Part shown: in pieces, positions 33,865-43,619 of the stretch
Layout: every line of letters begins with the position of its first letter
Numbering within the stretch: the first letter of the stretch is position 1
Source: Penumbrarchaeum sp964445525
Lineage (GTDB): Archaea > Thermoplasmatota > Penumbrarchaeia > Penumbrarchaeales > Penumbrarchaeaceae
Assembly (NCBI GenBank): GCA_964445525.1
Contig: CAYULA010000005.1
Span: forward strand, 1-64,000
Reading direction: 5' to 3'
DNA length: 64,000 bases
The notes under the pieces: generated by a model
What the model was told of the DNA's origin: nothing
Database searches by the model: none
Seen by the model: the letters and a program-made list of their open reading frames with translations, nothing else
Position numbers and translations under genes: made by a program

Positions 33865-36129
33865 TCATATGCCATGTCCTGTAACCACGGCACCCAGCAT
33901 TGAACCGGCCAATCTCAAGGCTTTGATCTCCTCACTGTACCAATTTCTGGGCTTTCTGCAATCATCGAATCCGATGAACCCCCACCATTTTCCCTCGATC
34001 ATGATCGGAACAACTGCAATTGAGATGATCCTCTGATCCTTGAGGATCTTTTTCTCTTCCGGGGGAAATTCATCCACTATCCCCTTGATCACCTCTCCGC
34101 CGGACATTACTTCGGTCCACCTCTTGAATCCTTTTTCGAGAGGAAAATCCTTGAGGTCGGGATTATCCATCTGGGATTCGATACCTTCTTCGGTCCATTC
34201 TATTATCTGTGATGTGAGGATCCCCTTTTCCGGATCCCTCATATTTCGAAAAATATAGACCCTGGAAACATCGACCGATCTCCCGAGGTTTCCAAGGGCC
34301 TCGATGATCTTGTCCCTCCAGTTTCCCTTCTTGAGCATTATCGAGGATACGGTTGTGATGGATTCCAGGATCCTGTCCTTGATCCTGAGCTCCTCCATTT
34401 CCCTCTTTTTTACATTGACCAGGGCTTGTACCATATCATTTTTTTCTTGTGTGTCCCTGCCGAATTGAACCAGATATTCTATCTCCTTCTTGCCCGTTTT
34501 GAAAGGGGAGAATGACCAGTCCTGCCAGAATCTTCCCGAAGGAAGCACAGCCCTGTGCTCCATCCTGTAGGGAATGCCTGTCTCGAACATCTTTTTCAGG
34601 CTTTTTAAGATATCGTCTTTATAATCATCGTGTGTGAAATCGAGTATGGACATCCCTTTGAGTCGTTTTCCTTTGATGCCGTACTTTTCATCAAGATCCT
34701 CGGTTCCCCAGAAATCCTCGAAGATCAGATCTTTGTTGAGGAGTCCGATGAAGGATCCGTGAAGTGATGTCAGGATATTGTTCAGTTTTGCCTCTTTTTC
34801 CTGTAGTTCGTTTTTTGCCTCAACAAGATCGGTAATATCCCTCATCCTGGCCTGAAAAAGTGATTCGCCCCCGATCCTGATTGATTGAAGCTGAATGTCG
34901 GCAAGGAAATCGGTTCCGTCTTTCTTTCTGTGTATCCAGTTGAATGTGATCAATCCTTTTTCTCTGGCTCCATTGATCTTCTTTCCAACTTCCAAATCCG
35001 TTTTTTCACCCCCTTGTTGTTCCGGGGGCGAGAGATCCTTGGGGTCCAGTCCGATGATGTCCTCCTTGGAATCGTAGCCGAACATTGAAAGTGTGGAATT
35101 GTTGCAGTCGATTATCTTTCTGCCCTTGAGGATCATTATCGTATCCGAGGTGAATTCGAAAAGCAGACGGTACCTCTGTTCGCTTTCCGCCAGCTTCCTT
35201 TCGCTTTCTTTCATCAGGGTTATGTCCCTGAAAACACCGAAAGAACCTATGAAATTCCCGTCATCATCATATCTGGGGGTTGCCGTAAGCAGAATGGTCT
35301 TCTTCTTTCCATCGTCTGCAACGATCTCCACCTGGTATGTGTCTTTCCCGCCTTTTTTCCTTCTTTCGTTGTGGTGAAGTACCTTTCCAACCTGATTACT
35401 GGGAAGGAAGTCCATAACCGACCTCCCCACCAGTTTTCCCGGTCCCACACCCATCAACCTCTCCGCTGCGGGGTTCGCAAATGTGAATACATCCCTGGGA
35501 TCGGTCAGGCCAACCCCTTCTCCCTGGTTTTCAATGAGATCTCTGTACCTCTCCTCGCTTTCCTTCAATCGGTTCTGTGCCATCTTCTGTTCGGTGATGT
35601 TTTCCATGATTATTGTGACCCCGTTTCCACCGTCCCCGAGGGTGGATGGTATGAGCTTTCCCTTGAAATAGCGAACACCCTCTTCCATCACTATCTCCAT
35701 CTCGAAAGTCGAGTCTTTCCCCTCTATGGCTTTTTTTATCTTTTTCAGGCTTTCCTTTGTTGTCAGAATGGGCAGATTTGCCGAGAATAATGGAACATCA
35801 AGCAACATCTCTTTTTTTACCTTGAAGAATTTGAGGAAATTCTCGTTTGTCTCCACTATCCTCATGGAAGCGTCAAGGACGAGTATGTAGTCCGTGGAGA
35901 AATTCAAAAGAGCTGATATGGGGACCCTTTGGGATATATAGAACATCTTTGCCCGGCCCAGCGGCCTCATGTCGATTCTACCGTTGATCCTCAAAATATC
36001 CAGGTATTTTGCCGTTGAGTTTCTGTTCAGACCTATCTTTCTTGATACCTCCGAAACCGTCAATCCTTTGGGATTGGACCTCAACTCCTGAAGGATCCGT
36101 CCCTTGATCCTGTCCCCTTCGTCCATCAT
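33865..36129 (-). CDS. HTH-PAS-GAF sensory regulator
   Basis: About 754 residues from ATG 36129 (or 36126), chosen because GGAGG lies 10 nt upstream; the frame is open a further 25 codons over the promoter. An N-terminal winged HTH (TVSEVSRKIGLNRNSTAKYL) leads to VPISALLNFSTDYILVLD and then four PAS domains (about 75-190, 205-325, 325-455, 460-580) and a GAF domain (about 600-750). There is no kinase or receiver domain, so it is probably a one-component sensor regulator. The HTH-PAS start is typical of euryarchaeal proteins. A TTTATATA box lies about 40 nt upstream on the minus strand. Confidence 0.85.
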   Translation of the reverse strand: MMDEGDRIKGRILQELRSNPKGLTVSEVSRKIGLNRNSTAKYLDILRINGRIDMRPLGRAKMFYISQRVPISALLNFSTDYILVLDASMRIVETNENFLKFFKVKKEMLLDVPLFSANLPILTTKESLKKIKKAIEGKDSTFEMEIVMEEGVRYFKGKLIPSTLGDGGNGVTIIMENITEQKMAQNRLKESEERYRDLIENQGEGVGLTDPRDVFTFANPAAERLMGVGPGKLVGRSVMDFLPSNQVGKVLHHNERRKKGGKDTYQVEIVADDGKKKTILLTATPRYDDDGNFIGSFGVFRDITLMKESERKLAESEQRYRLLFEFTSDTIMILKGRKIIDCNNSTLSMFGYDSKEDIIGLDPKDLSPPEQQGGEKTDLEVGKKINGAREKGLITFNWIHRKKDGTDFLADIQLQSIRIGGESLFQARMRDITDLVEAKNELQEKEAKLNNILTSLHGSFIGLLNKDLIFEDFWGTEDLDEKYGIKGKRLKGMSILDFTHDDYKDDILKSLKKMFETGIPYRMEHRAVLPSGRFWQDWSFSPFKTGKKEIEYLVQFGRDTQEKNDMVQALVNVKKREMEELRIKDRILESITTVSSIMLKKGNWRDKIIEALGNLGRSVDVSRVYIFRNMRDPEKGILTSQIIEWTEEGIESQMDNPDLKDFPLEKGFKRWTEVMSGGEVIKGIVDEFPPEEKKILKDQRIISIAVVPIMIEGKWWGFIGFDDCRKPRNWYSEEIKALRLAGSMLGAVVTGHGI

Positions 36130-36359
36130 CTTTCGAGAGCCTCCATGCAATGCACCAATGCAAAGCAAATATATAAATATTATAAGAAAAATGAAAAACT
36201 TCATATTTGTTGTTTTTAAATATTAATAGGCATTTTAGCTCATTCAGGCGTGGGGTTAGGGAGGGGGATTGGATAAAACAAGGTTCTTTGTTAAAAGTAT
36301 TTTTGATAGAATACATTCAGTTTTATAATATCATCCTCTTCAGTAAGCAGTGGTAATCC

Positions 36360-37364
36360 ATGAAGGCAGTGATCCTCGCGGGAGGTTCGGGAGAGAGATT
36401 CTGGCCTCTTTCAACGAGTCAAACCCCGAAACAATTTCTCAGATTGTTCGATGAAAGATCCCTCATAAGGATGACCTATGAAAGACTGCTGGGCAGATTC
36501 TCTCCTGATGATATAATGGTCATTACCTCTGCGGAACATGTTCCCATTACCAAAAAGGAACTTTTCGAGGTTCCGGATACAAATATTGTGGGAGAGCCCA
36601 GCAGGAGGAATACCGCCCCTGCCTGCGTCCTCGGAGCTCTAAAATGTGATAGTAAAGAGATCCTGCTGACTGTTCCCGCCGATCACATCATCCGGGATGA
36701 ACCAGCTTTCTGGGAGTCCTTCGATAGGGGAGTATCCGCACTCGAGAAAGTCGGAGGACTGTTCACCTTCGGGATAGAACCCACAAGGCCGGAAACGGGT
36801 TACGGTTATATTGAAGTGGGAACCGAGCTGGCCAGGGGAGCTTTCGAGGTGAAGAGGTTCAGGGAAAAACCCAACCTTGAAACGGCAAGGGAATTCATCT
36901 CGAGAGGCGGATTTCTATGGAATTCCGGGATGTTTCTGTGGAGGTCCGGCGAGTTCCTCGGGGAAATGAGGGAACATGCTCCTGAAGTAATAGACCCCCT
37001 CACAGATATCGATCTTTGTGATGTTGAAACGCTGGAAAAAACATATTCCGGGGTGGAGAGGATCAGCATAGACAACGCATTGATGGAGAGGTCCGAAAAT
37101 GTCCGTGTTGTTCCCAGTGATCCCGGGTGGTCGGACGTGGGATCGTGGGAATCGGTAAGGGAATTGGCCGGATATTCGGCCGAGGGCCCTAATCGGGCAC
37201 TTGTCGATTCTGAAAGAATTTTCATACGGACATCAGAGGGAAGAAAGGTTGCCGTTGTGGGTTTGAAGGATGTGATAGTTGTGGAGACGGAAGAGGGCCT
37301 ACTGGTATTAAATGAAAAGAATTCCCAGGACGTCCGAAGAGCGGCAAAGAAACTGAAAAATTGA
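36360..37364 (+). CDS. manC: Mannose-1-phosphate guanylyltransferase
   Basis: 334 residues. It makes GDP-mannose from GTP and mannose-1-phosphate for glycan and glycolipid synthesis. VILAGGSGERFWPLS (4-18) is the nucleotide-binding signature, followed by TPKQF; FREKPNLETA and NSGMFLWR are also as expected. The C-terminal phosphomannose isomerase domain found in some bacteria is absent. TTTTATAATATC about 30 nt upstream looks like a TATA box. It precedes the UbiA-family gene on the same strand. Confidence 0.9.
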   Translation: MKAVILAGGSGERFWPLSTSQTPKQFLRLFDERSLIRMTYERLLGRFSPDDIMVITSAEHVPITKKELFEVPDTNIVGEPSRRNTAPACVLGALKCDSKEILLTVPADHIIRDEPAFWESFDRGVSALEKVGGLFTFGIEPTRPETGYGYIEVGTELARGAFEVKRFREKPNLETAREFISRGGFLWNSGMFLWRSGEFLGEMREHAPEVIDPLTDIDLCDVETLEKTYSGVERISIDNALMERSENVRVVPSDPGWSDVGSWESVRELAGYSAEGPNRALVDSERIFIRTSEGRKVAVVGLKDVIVVETEEGLLVLNEKNSQDVRRAAKKLKN

Positions 37365-37411
37365 ATCTTCAAGGCCAAAAAAAATAAACTTTCAAGTCCA
37401 AACGGGTAACC

Positions 37412-38338
37412 ATGACAGAGGAAAAGGGGACATTGAGAGATATCTTGGAGCTTGGAAGATTCCCTTTTCTGTTCGGAGGGCTTCTGCTATACGTACTGGG
37501 TGTCCTGATTTCAGGGGAAATGGGATACGAGATCGACCTGATCAGAGCTGTATTCGGATACCTGGTCTTCATGCCCGCACATCTTTCCGTTTCGTACTCG
37601 AATGATCTGTTCGATGTGGAGGCGGACAAATTCAACGAGGGAAGCCCGTTCTCGGGAGGAAGCGGGGTTTTACAGAGGAGGCCGGAACTAAAAAAAGCTG
37701 CATTGATTATCTCGATATCACTGATTGTAGCATCCACACTGCTTTCCGTTGTATTCACGATTGCATATTCGATAAGTCCCTTATTCATCGGTCTGGTGGT
37801 TCTCGGATCGCTTCTGGGTTGGTTCTACACCGCTCCTCCTTTAAAACTGTCCTACAGGGGATTGGGTGAGATATCCACCGCCGCCACAGTGGGTGTTCTC
37901 GTTCCCATGTACGGTTTCATTGCATCATCGGGAACCCTTGATCCATCGCTCCTTTTCCTGCTATTTCCCATGGCGCTTTCGGGATTTGTTTTCATATTGA
38001 ATGTTCAAACCCCTGACCTGGAGGCGGATCTGAAAGGAGGTAAGAATACCTGGGTAATGATTCTTGGGAGAAAAGGGTCCCTGACCGTGATTTTCTTCCT
38101 GGTTCTCTTCCAGACCGTTTACTACGGGACCCTTTCAGTTCTCTCTCCCGAAATGAACGGATTATCAATCGTTCCGTTCTTCTTGGTATCACTGATACCT
38201 TTGTTGTTATCCGTGCCATGCATCATCTGGAGGTCGGCAGACAAGGATAGATCAACCAGGATAGTGACGGCCAACATGCTATCTCTTTTTATCTTCAACG
38301 GAGGATTGGACATCTATTTCCTCATCAACGTCCTGTAG
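37412..38338 (+). CDS. UbiA-family prenyltransferase
   Basis: 308 residues with about eight membrane helices. NDLFDVEAD (near 67-75) is the first Asp-rich prenyl-diphosphate motif and DLEADLKGG (near 200) the second. Such enzymes attach isoprenoid chains to aromatic or glycerol-phosphate acceptors, for example MenA for menaquinone or DGGGP synthase for archaeal lipids. The acceptor cannot be fixed here; the MenA-like layout is slightly favoured. It starts 47 nt after manC. Confidence 0.8.
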   Translation: MTEEKGTLRDILELGRFPFLFGGLLLYVLGVLISGEMGYEIDLIRAVFGYLVFMPAHLSVSYSNDLFDVEADKFNEGSPFSGGSGVLQRRPELKKAALIISISLIVASTLLSVVFTIAYSISPLFIGLVVLGSLLGWFYTAPPLKLSYRGLGEISTAATVGVLVPMYGFIASSGTLDPSLLFLLFPMALSGFVFILNVQTPDLEADLKGGKNTWVMILGRKGSLTVIFFLVLFQTVYYGTLSVLSPEMNGLSIVPFFLVSLIPLLLSVPCIIWRSADKDRSTRIVTANMLSLFIFNGGLDIYFLINVL

Positions 38339-38438
38339 CCGTGTTGCTGACCGTCCATTATTTTTCTTATGCCATATAATTAATCTAGTCGTAAATCATT
38401 GTTCCATGGGGTCCTGAGGCCCTTTCTCGGGGAATGGG

Positions 38439-38996
38439 ATGATAATCCTATACATAGTAGTGGTCGCGGTTTCGCTGGCCGTGGATGCCTTTGCCGCATC
38501 TCTTTCCTGCGGTATGACAAAAACCAGATCGAAATTCGTTCTTGGTGTCAAGGTAGCCACTTTCTTCGGAGTATTTCAATTCTCACTCTTTCTTCTGGGT
38601 TGGCTGGTGGGATCAACCTCCCGTGTCCTTCTCTCCTCTTTAACCTCATGGATAGCTTTCCTGCTTCTGTTGATAATTGGCGGAAGAATGATACTGGAAG
38701 CGATAAAGAGCTGGAAAAAGGAGGTGGAGTGCCTTCCCCTTTCAAACAGAAGCTTGCTCGTCCTGTCCCTTGCCACATCCATAGATGCTCTTGTTGTTGG
38801 ACTGACATTCGGTTTCCTGGGAACCAACATCATAGTACCCGCCCTGGTCGTGGGATCGGTCACATTCTGGCTTTCATTCATGGGCGTATTCATTGGCCAC
38901 GGACTGAGGGGGCATTTGGACAAATGGGCGGAGATAGTAGCAGGTTTGATACTCATAGCTCTCGGTATCAGGATACTTCTGGGAGAGTTCCTCTGA
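38439..38996 (+). CDS. mntP: MntP-type manganese efflux pump
   Basis: 185 residues, six membrane helices. VDAFAASLSCG (about 15-25) in the first half and SIDALVVG in the second are the paired Asp-containing motifs of the MntP family, which exports Mn(II). The length is typical. The ATG follows GGGGAATGG. Convergent with a surface-protein gene 2 nt away. No yybP-ykoY-like riboswitch was seen upstream. Confidence 0.85.
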   Translation: MIILYIVVVAVSLAVDAFAASLSCGMTKTRSKFVLGVKVATFFGVFQFSLFLLGWLVGSTSRVLLSSLTSWIAFLLLLIIGGRMILEAIKSWKKEVECLPLSNRSLLVLSLATSIDALVVGLTFGFLGTNIIVPALVVGSVTFWLSFMGVFIGHGLRGHLDKWAEIVAGLILIALGIRILLGEFL

Positions 38997-38998
38997 AC

Positions 38999-41137
38999 TC
39001 AGATTCTTTCATCATCCATTTCGATCTCCACTTCGGTGTACTTCTCCCTATCCATTAATCTCCAGAGAAGGGATGATAGTATCATGATGACAGCTATCAC
39101 GACCGCCGAAATTATCAGGTTCACCGGATCGGAGAGCCATGTCCCCACCCTGCCCCTGGAATTTCTATCCTCCTTTTCCAGCCTGATGGTTCCCGCCCAG
39201 TTCTCTTCTCCCGGAAAGGTCGAAAGCTCCACATTTCCCCTTTCGTATCCATCAAGGGTGAAATGAATGTAGACATCTCCCATCCTCTCCCCTATCTCGA
39301 AGGTTCCGTCATCGGAGGTTGTGGTAACCCTCCCGGAGTCGAGGGTGACCGTCACTCCGCTCAGGGCCTTCCCGGAGGGATCAACCACCCTTCCGGTGAT
39401 CAAAGCGATGTTCGTTAGATGGAACTCAATGATATTTCTGTCCAGAATGTTTCCGTGGAGGTCCTCCCCCCAGACAAATATCCTGTAGGTTCTACCCCAC
39501 TCCATATCCCCCGAGAGTTCAATGGCGGCTGATCGGATGTTTTCCTTTACATAAACATCAATATATTCACTGCTTGCCGAAATGCTTCCCCTTTTCATCT
39601 CCTCGGTGAAGAAAACCTCGACCTCCGAAGGCCTCCTGGAAACTGTTCCGTTGGGAGAAAAATCCATGATTTCGGGTGCGACCGAATCCCACAAGGTCGA
39701 AATCGACAATTCCCTTATGTTTCCTGCCCTGTCAGTCGCCCTTATCCTTATCACATGCTCCCCATCCTTGAGATTCCTGATTGAAATACCATCGTATCTG
39801 AGCGCCCTCATCCATTCTCCATCATCCACCGTCCATTCAACGCTAACAATACCCGATGTCTCATCCGAAAGCTCCCACTCAAGTTCCAACGATCCCCTGT
39901 AGGACCTCACAGGTTCGTTTTCGATGTCCGATATGATCTCCGGGGGAGTTGTGTCCACAACTATCCTGATATCATTGTATGACTTCCAACCACCTTCGTC
40001 GACGGCCTCAATTTCGATTGTATGTTCACCATCCGCCAGATCCCGTAATTGATGTGAGATGGAGTCCCCCTTTTCTATCCATTCCTCGTGAGATATCCTC
40101 AATCTGAATGATACATCAGTGGCCGCATCACTGCCTTCCCATTCAAGAAATACACTGTCGGTATCGAATACGTTACCATCCACGGGTGAGATGAAATTGA
40201 CCGAGGGAGGCTCGAGGTCCACCGTGATATTTACCGATTCGTATCTTTCATGACCCCCCAGATCAGCGGCAAGGACCTCTAACTCATGCAAACCATCCGT
40301 CAATCCGGAGACCTCGAAGGAGGAGCCGCCGTTAACCGTAATGCTGTTTCCCCCGTCTATGGTGATTTCAACGGATGCGATCTCTGTTATCCTTTCCTCG
40401 GCCTCCCAAACCACCTCAACTCTCGATGAGGAATGGATGGATCCTTCAAGGGGTTGGATGATATCGAGTTCCGGAGGCGTAAGATCAACCATGAATTCGG
40501 TAGAATCCTCTTTTACGTTACCGGCAATATCGGAGGCTTTCACAGTAACCGAGTGTTCCCCTTCATCCAGGCCATCGAGTATCAGGGAGGTCTCACTATC
40601 GATGTTGATGGGGGGATCATCATCCAGGATTATCTCAACCCGACCGATACCGCTTTCATCATCCTCCACTCTCCAGGAAAGTGAGACCCTATCAACTCCG
40701 GATACGAAATTACCCGAGGGTTTGAGGATCTCCACCAGAGGCAAAATACTGTCCGCTGCAGAGGTAACGATAATCCCGTTCTCGCTCTGTCCGAGATCCG
40801 TATCGGTCCTTATGAAATAGTAATATTTTTGTCCGATTATGATTCCAGTGTCCTCATAGGAGAATACATCCCTTTCCACCTGTGTAAGTTGTTGAAAATC
40901 GACACCGTCATCGGACCTGTATATGGAAAACCCCGTGGCAGCAAGGTAACCCGATGAAGGTTCCTCCCAGCTGAGAATTATGCGGTCCTTTCCCGGTGAC
41001 GCTTCCGTTTGTGCCGGAGGGGAAACAGCGGTCGGGAGAGGACCTCCCGGGGCTCCGGATGAAGTTATGGAAAATGATAGTAGAATCAGAATTAGCAGGG
41101 TCATTGAAGGCATGAATACAAGAGAGGACCTGATCAT
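38999..41137 (-). CDS. Membrane-anchored surface protein with FnIII and Ig-like repeats
   Basis: 712 residues. A signal peptide (1-29), a fibronectin type III domain (about 35-130), then four Ig-like repeats with SPxxGxxxxxxxVxLxW and DG-x-H motifs (about 130-480), a Big_5-like domain (about 480-565), a carboxypeptidase-regulatory-like domain (GRVVDPSGKALSGVTVTLD, about 570-650) and a single membrane helix near 670-692 with a short acidic tail. It is a cell-surface stalk or adhesin rather than an enzyme. GGTG lies upstream of the ATG. It is divergent from the cysteine-hydrolase gene. Confidence 0.8.
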   Translation of the reverse strand: MIRSSLVFMPSMTLLILILLSFSITSSGAPGGPLPTAVSPPAQTEASPGKDRIILSWEEPSSGYLAATGFSIYRSDDGVDFQQLTQVERDVFSYEDTGIIIGQKYYYFIRTDTDLGQSENGIIVTSAADSILPLVEILKPSGNFVSGVDRVSLSWRVEDDESGIGRVEIILDDDPPINIDSETSLILDGLDEGEHSVTVKASDIAGNVKEDSTEFMVDLTPPELDIIQPLEGSIHSSSRVEVVWEAEERITEIASVEITIDGGNSITVNGGSSFEVSGLTDGLHELEVLAADLGGHERYESVNITVDLEPPSVNFISPVDGNVFDTDSVFLEWEGSDAATDVSFRLRISHEEWIEKGDSISHQLRDLADGEHTIEIEAVDEGGWKSYNDIRIVVDTTPPEIISDIENEPVRSYRGSLELEWELSDETSGIVSVEWTVDDGEWMRALRYDGISIRNLKDGEHVIRIRATDRAGNIRELSISTLWDSVAPEIMDFSPNGTVSRRPSEVEVFFTEEMKRGSISASSEYIDVYVKENIRSAAIELSGDMEWGRTYRIFVWGEDLHGNILDRNIIEFHLTNIALITGRVVDPSGKALSGVTVTLDSGRVTTTSDDGTFEIGERMGDVYIHFTLDGYERGNVELSTFPGEENWAGTIRLEKEDRNSRGRVGTWLSDPVNLIISAVVIAVIMILSSLLWRLMDREKYTEVEIEMDDERI

Positions 41138-41302
41138 CTGCGGAAAGCACCTGACTGGCCCTCTAAATACTTTTTTATCATATATGAATTCCTTGAAAAA
41201 TCGGGCCTATTCCCGGTCGGTAAAAACCCTTATGAGTCGATTGCTCACAACATAGTATGATAACACTTTCATATATTTTCTTACCAAACATCTCAACCCA
41301 TT

Positions 41303-41330
41303 TTTTATACAATGTATCGATTTATACATT
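41303..41330 (+). promoter_or_regulatory. Promoter with inverted repeat before the cysteine-hydrolase gene
   Basis: TTTTTATAC near 41302-41310 is a TATA-like element. Immediately downstream AATGTAT (41311-41317) and ATACATT (41324-41330) form a perfect 7-bp inverted repeat with a 6-nt spacer, ending 13 nt before the ATG. Its position over the expected transcript start suggests a repressor operator. Confidence 0.45.
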
Positions 41331-41343
41331 TGGTAGATTCTCA

Positions 41344-41955
41344 ATGCTCGAGGGAATAGAACTTTTATCGGTGGACCTCCAGAACGATTTCGCATCCGAG
41401 GGTGGTATCTGCTTCGAGGAAAGGCCGTCGGTCTCCTTCATTGTCGAGACATTTGTTCCTTTCCTGAGGGAACATGAAGTCAAGGTATCCGAGATACTCT
41501 CCGATTACAGGCAGCCGAGGAGAGGTGATCCCAGGTACTGCTGCAAACCCGGCGACTGGGGGTTCAAATCTATCCTGCCCAGGGATGTTATAAAAGGAGA
41601 GGTCTGGATCAAGTCCATGAACGATCCCACTTGGATCAGAAAAAACGGCGGTATTGCCGAAGAGGAGCCGGGAGAACCTTATCAGGATCCCGCTTCATTC
41701 GATAATTGGCTGGAAAAAAACGTTGGCTCCTACGAGGAGGTTGATCTGCTGGTATTGTTCGGCCTTACAGCCGACAGATGTGTTCTGTGCACTGCCCAGC
41801 AGCTTGCATTCAGGGGTTATGATGTGAAGGTTCTATCCGATGCTACCGATGTGAGGAGCGGAAATCCGGAGGAGAAGAATCAACTCCTCAATACAACCCC
41901 CTTTCTCTACTGGTCCGAGCCCATCACATTCGAAGAGCTATCACAGCTTATTTGA
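41344..41955 (+). CDS. Isochorismatase-family cysteine hydrolase, nicotinamidase-like
   Basis: 203 residues from ATG 41344; a longer open frame upstream crosses the promoter. VDLQNDF supplies the catalytic Asp, GEVWIKS the Lys, and LFGLTADRCVLCTA the nucleophilic Cys, completing the family triad. The typical role is nicotinamide deamidation in NAD salvage, but other amides are possible. It is cytosolic. The promoter carries an inverted repeat, suggesting regulation. No NAD genes are adjacent. Confidence 0.75.
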   Translation: MLEGIELLSVDLQNDFASEGGICFEERPSVSFIVETFVPFLREHEVKVSEILSDYRQPRRGDPRYCCKPGDWGFKSILPRDVIKGEVWIKSMNDPTWIRKNGGIAEEEPGEPYQDPASFDNWLEKNVGSYEEVDLLVLFGLTADRCVLCTAQQLAFRGYDVKVLSDATDVRSGNPEEKNQLLNTTPFLYWSEPITFEELSQLI

Positions 41956-42143
41956 TGGAAATCAACTTAGCTTTTGCCCAGCATATTATTATCTTGTAAG
42001 GTTCATTCGAAGCATTTCGAAACGTATTTTTGTTATTCTCTCTTTCAATTACAATGATAATGAAAACATTTCTTTTTTATAACCAGATACTAATCGCCAT
42101 TTGAGAAGATCAGGGTTTGTACCCAAGGGATCTGTGAAGGATC

Positions 42144-43592
42144 ATGACGGATGACGGGAACTATTCGGTATCCAATTCAGGAAAGAAAGGATTATCCGAT
42201 ATGGATATTCCCAAGGCAGATCCGGATAGATCTTCCACTGAACAGTTATGTTCGGAACTGATCAACAATCTGGGTGAGGGTATTGCCGTCATCGACGAAA
42301 ATGACAGGTTCAGATTCGCAAATCCCGCACTCGAGGAATTCCTTGGTGTCGGCAGGGGTTACCTTGAAGGGAAGGATTTCAATGATTTCCTCACCGAGAG
42401 GTCCAGGCTGATAATGGAAGGCCAGAAAATACGTGGGGCCAAGGGGATCAGGGACACCTTTCGATTGGAAATCATAACCAAGGATTCAAGATCCTCCAAT
42501 TTTCTCATCACCGCGACACCGAGAAAAAGCAAAAGCGGCGAATATTCGGGATCGATCTTGGCGATAAGGAATATAGGGGAGATAGAAGAGAACGAGAGGG
42601 ACCTCAGAAGGGAGAGGGAGAAGTTCAGGACGATTCTCAATTCCATTCAAGAAGGCATAGTCCAGGTAAGGGTTGGGACAGGTGAAATAGAGGATCTCAA
42701 TCCAATGGCAGGAAAGATGATAGGACTTCCAGAGAATGTATTGAAGGGAAGGGATATCGGGGAGTTCATATCCACCGAAGGTGAGGACCCTGTTTTTACC
42801 AGATCAAAAAACATAACCACAAAAAATGAAGGCATTTTGACAAAGGCAAACGGAGATACGGTCGAGGTAATAACATCGGCAATAAGGACCGACCTGGGGG
42901 GAAGGGAAAGTGTTATTCTGTCCTTCATGGACATATCAGATCAGAGCAAGAGAAAGGTCACCCTTGAGAAGATGAACGATCTATTGAGGCTGATCAACAA
43001 GATCCTGAGACATGACATGCTAAATAACCTGATGATCGTTACGATGGGAATCGAGCATTACTTCGATTACGGGGAGGACAAGCTTCTCAAGAATTCAATG
43101 CTGGCAACGAATCGTTCACTGGAGTTGATCAGGTCCATGAAGGAGCTTGAATTCTTCCTTACCGACGGGGGAGCTCTAAGGGAGTACAACGTTGAAAAGA
43201 TCGCCACGGCCATAGCAAACAACAATCCCATAGACATTCTTGTTGCAGGACATGCCTCGATAATGGCGGACGAGGCGCTATCCTCTCTTCTTGACAATCT
43301 GGTCTCCAACTCCATCAAGCACGGAAAGGCCGACAAGGTCTGGATAACAATCAAAGAGGACAATCAAGAGGTATTGATCGATGTGGCGGATAACGGCATA
43401 GGCATCCCCGACGAGAACAAGGACAAGATCTTCAAGGAAGGTTTCACAACCTCCAAGAAGAGAGGTACGGGAATAGGCCTTTTCATAGTGGAAAAAACCA
43501 TTGACCGATACGGTGGGAGCATAGAGGTGCTTGACAACCAACCAAAGGGCTCGCAGTTCCGAATAAGGCTGCCACGCATCAAGGCAAAATGA
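42144..43592 (+). CDS. Soluble PAS-PAS histidine kinase
   Basis: 482 residues without membrane segments. Two PAS domains (about 35-145 and 155-265) precede a dimerisation helix with the phospho-acceptor His (LRHDMLNN, H290) and an HATPase domain with LDNLVSNSIKHGK, DNGIGIPDENK and RGTGIGLFIV. It senses a cytosolic signal and phosphorylates a partner; no response regulator lies nearby. The start is supported by GTGAAGGATC. Convergent with the C25 protease gene. Confidence 0.85.
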   Translation: MTDDGNYSVSNSGKKGLSDMDIPKADPDRSSTEQLCSELINNLGEGIAVIDENDRFRFANPALEEFLGVGRGYLEGKDFNDFLTERSRLIMEGQKIRGAKGIRDTFRLEIITKDSRSSNFLITATPRKSKSGEYSGSILAIRNIGEIEENERDLRREREKFRTILNSIQEGIVQVRVGTGEIEDLNPMAGKMIGLPENVLKGRDIGEFISTEGEDPVFTRSKNITTKNEGILTKANGDTVEVITSAIRTDLGGRESVILSFMDISDQSKRKVTLEKMNDLLRLINKILRHDMLNNLMIVTMGIEHYFDYGEDKLLKNSMLATNRSLELIRSMKELEFFLTDGGALREYNVEKIATAIANNNPIDILVAGHASIMADEALSSLLDNLVSNSIKHGKADKVWITIKEDNQEVLIDVADNGIGIPDENKDKIFKEGFTTSKKRGTGIGLFIVEKTIDRYGGSIEVLDNQPKGSQFRIRLPRIKAK

Positions 43593-43619
43593 GAATTAGG
43601 AGATTTTGTAGCCATAGTA

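Noticed and set aside
33740..34036. Plus-strand 98-residue frame
   Set aside because: It crosses the structured element and the 3' end of the HTH-PAS gene and has no ribosome site or protein-like pattern.
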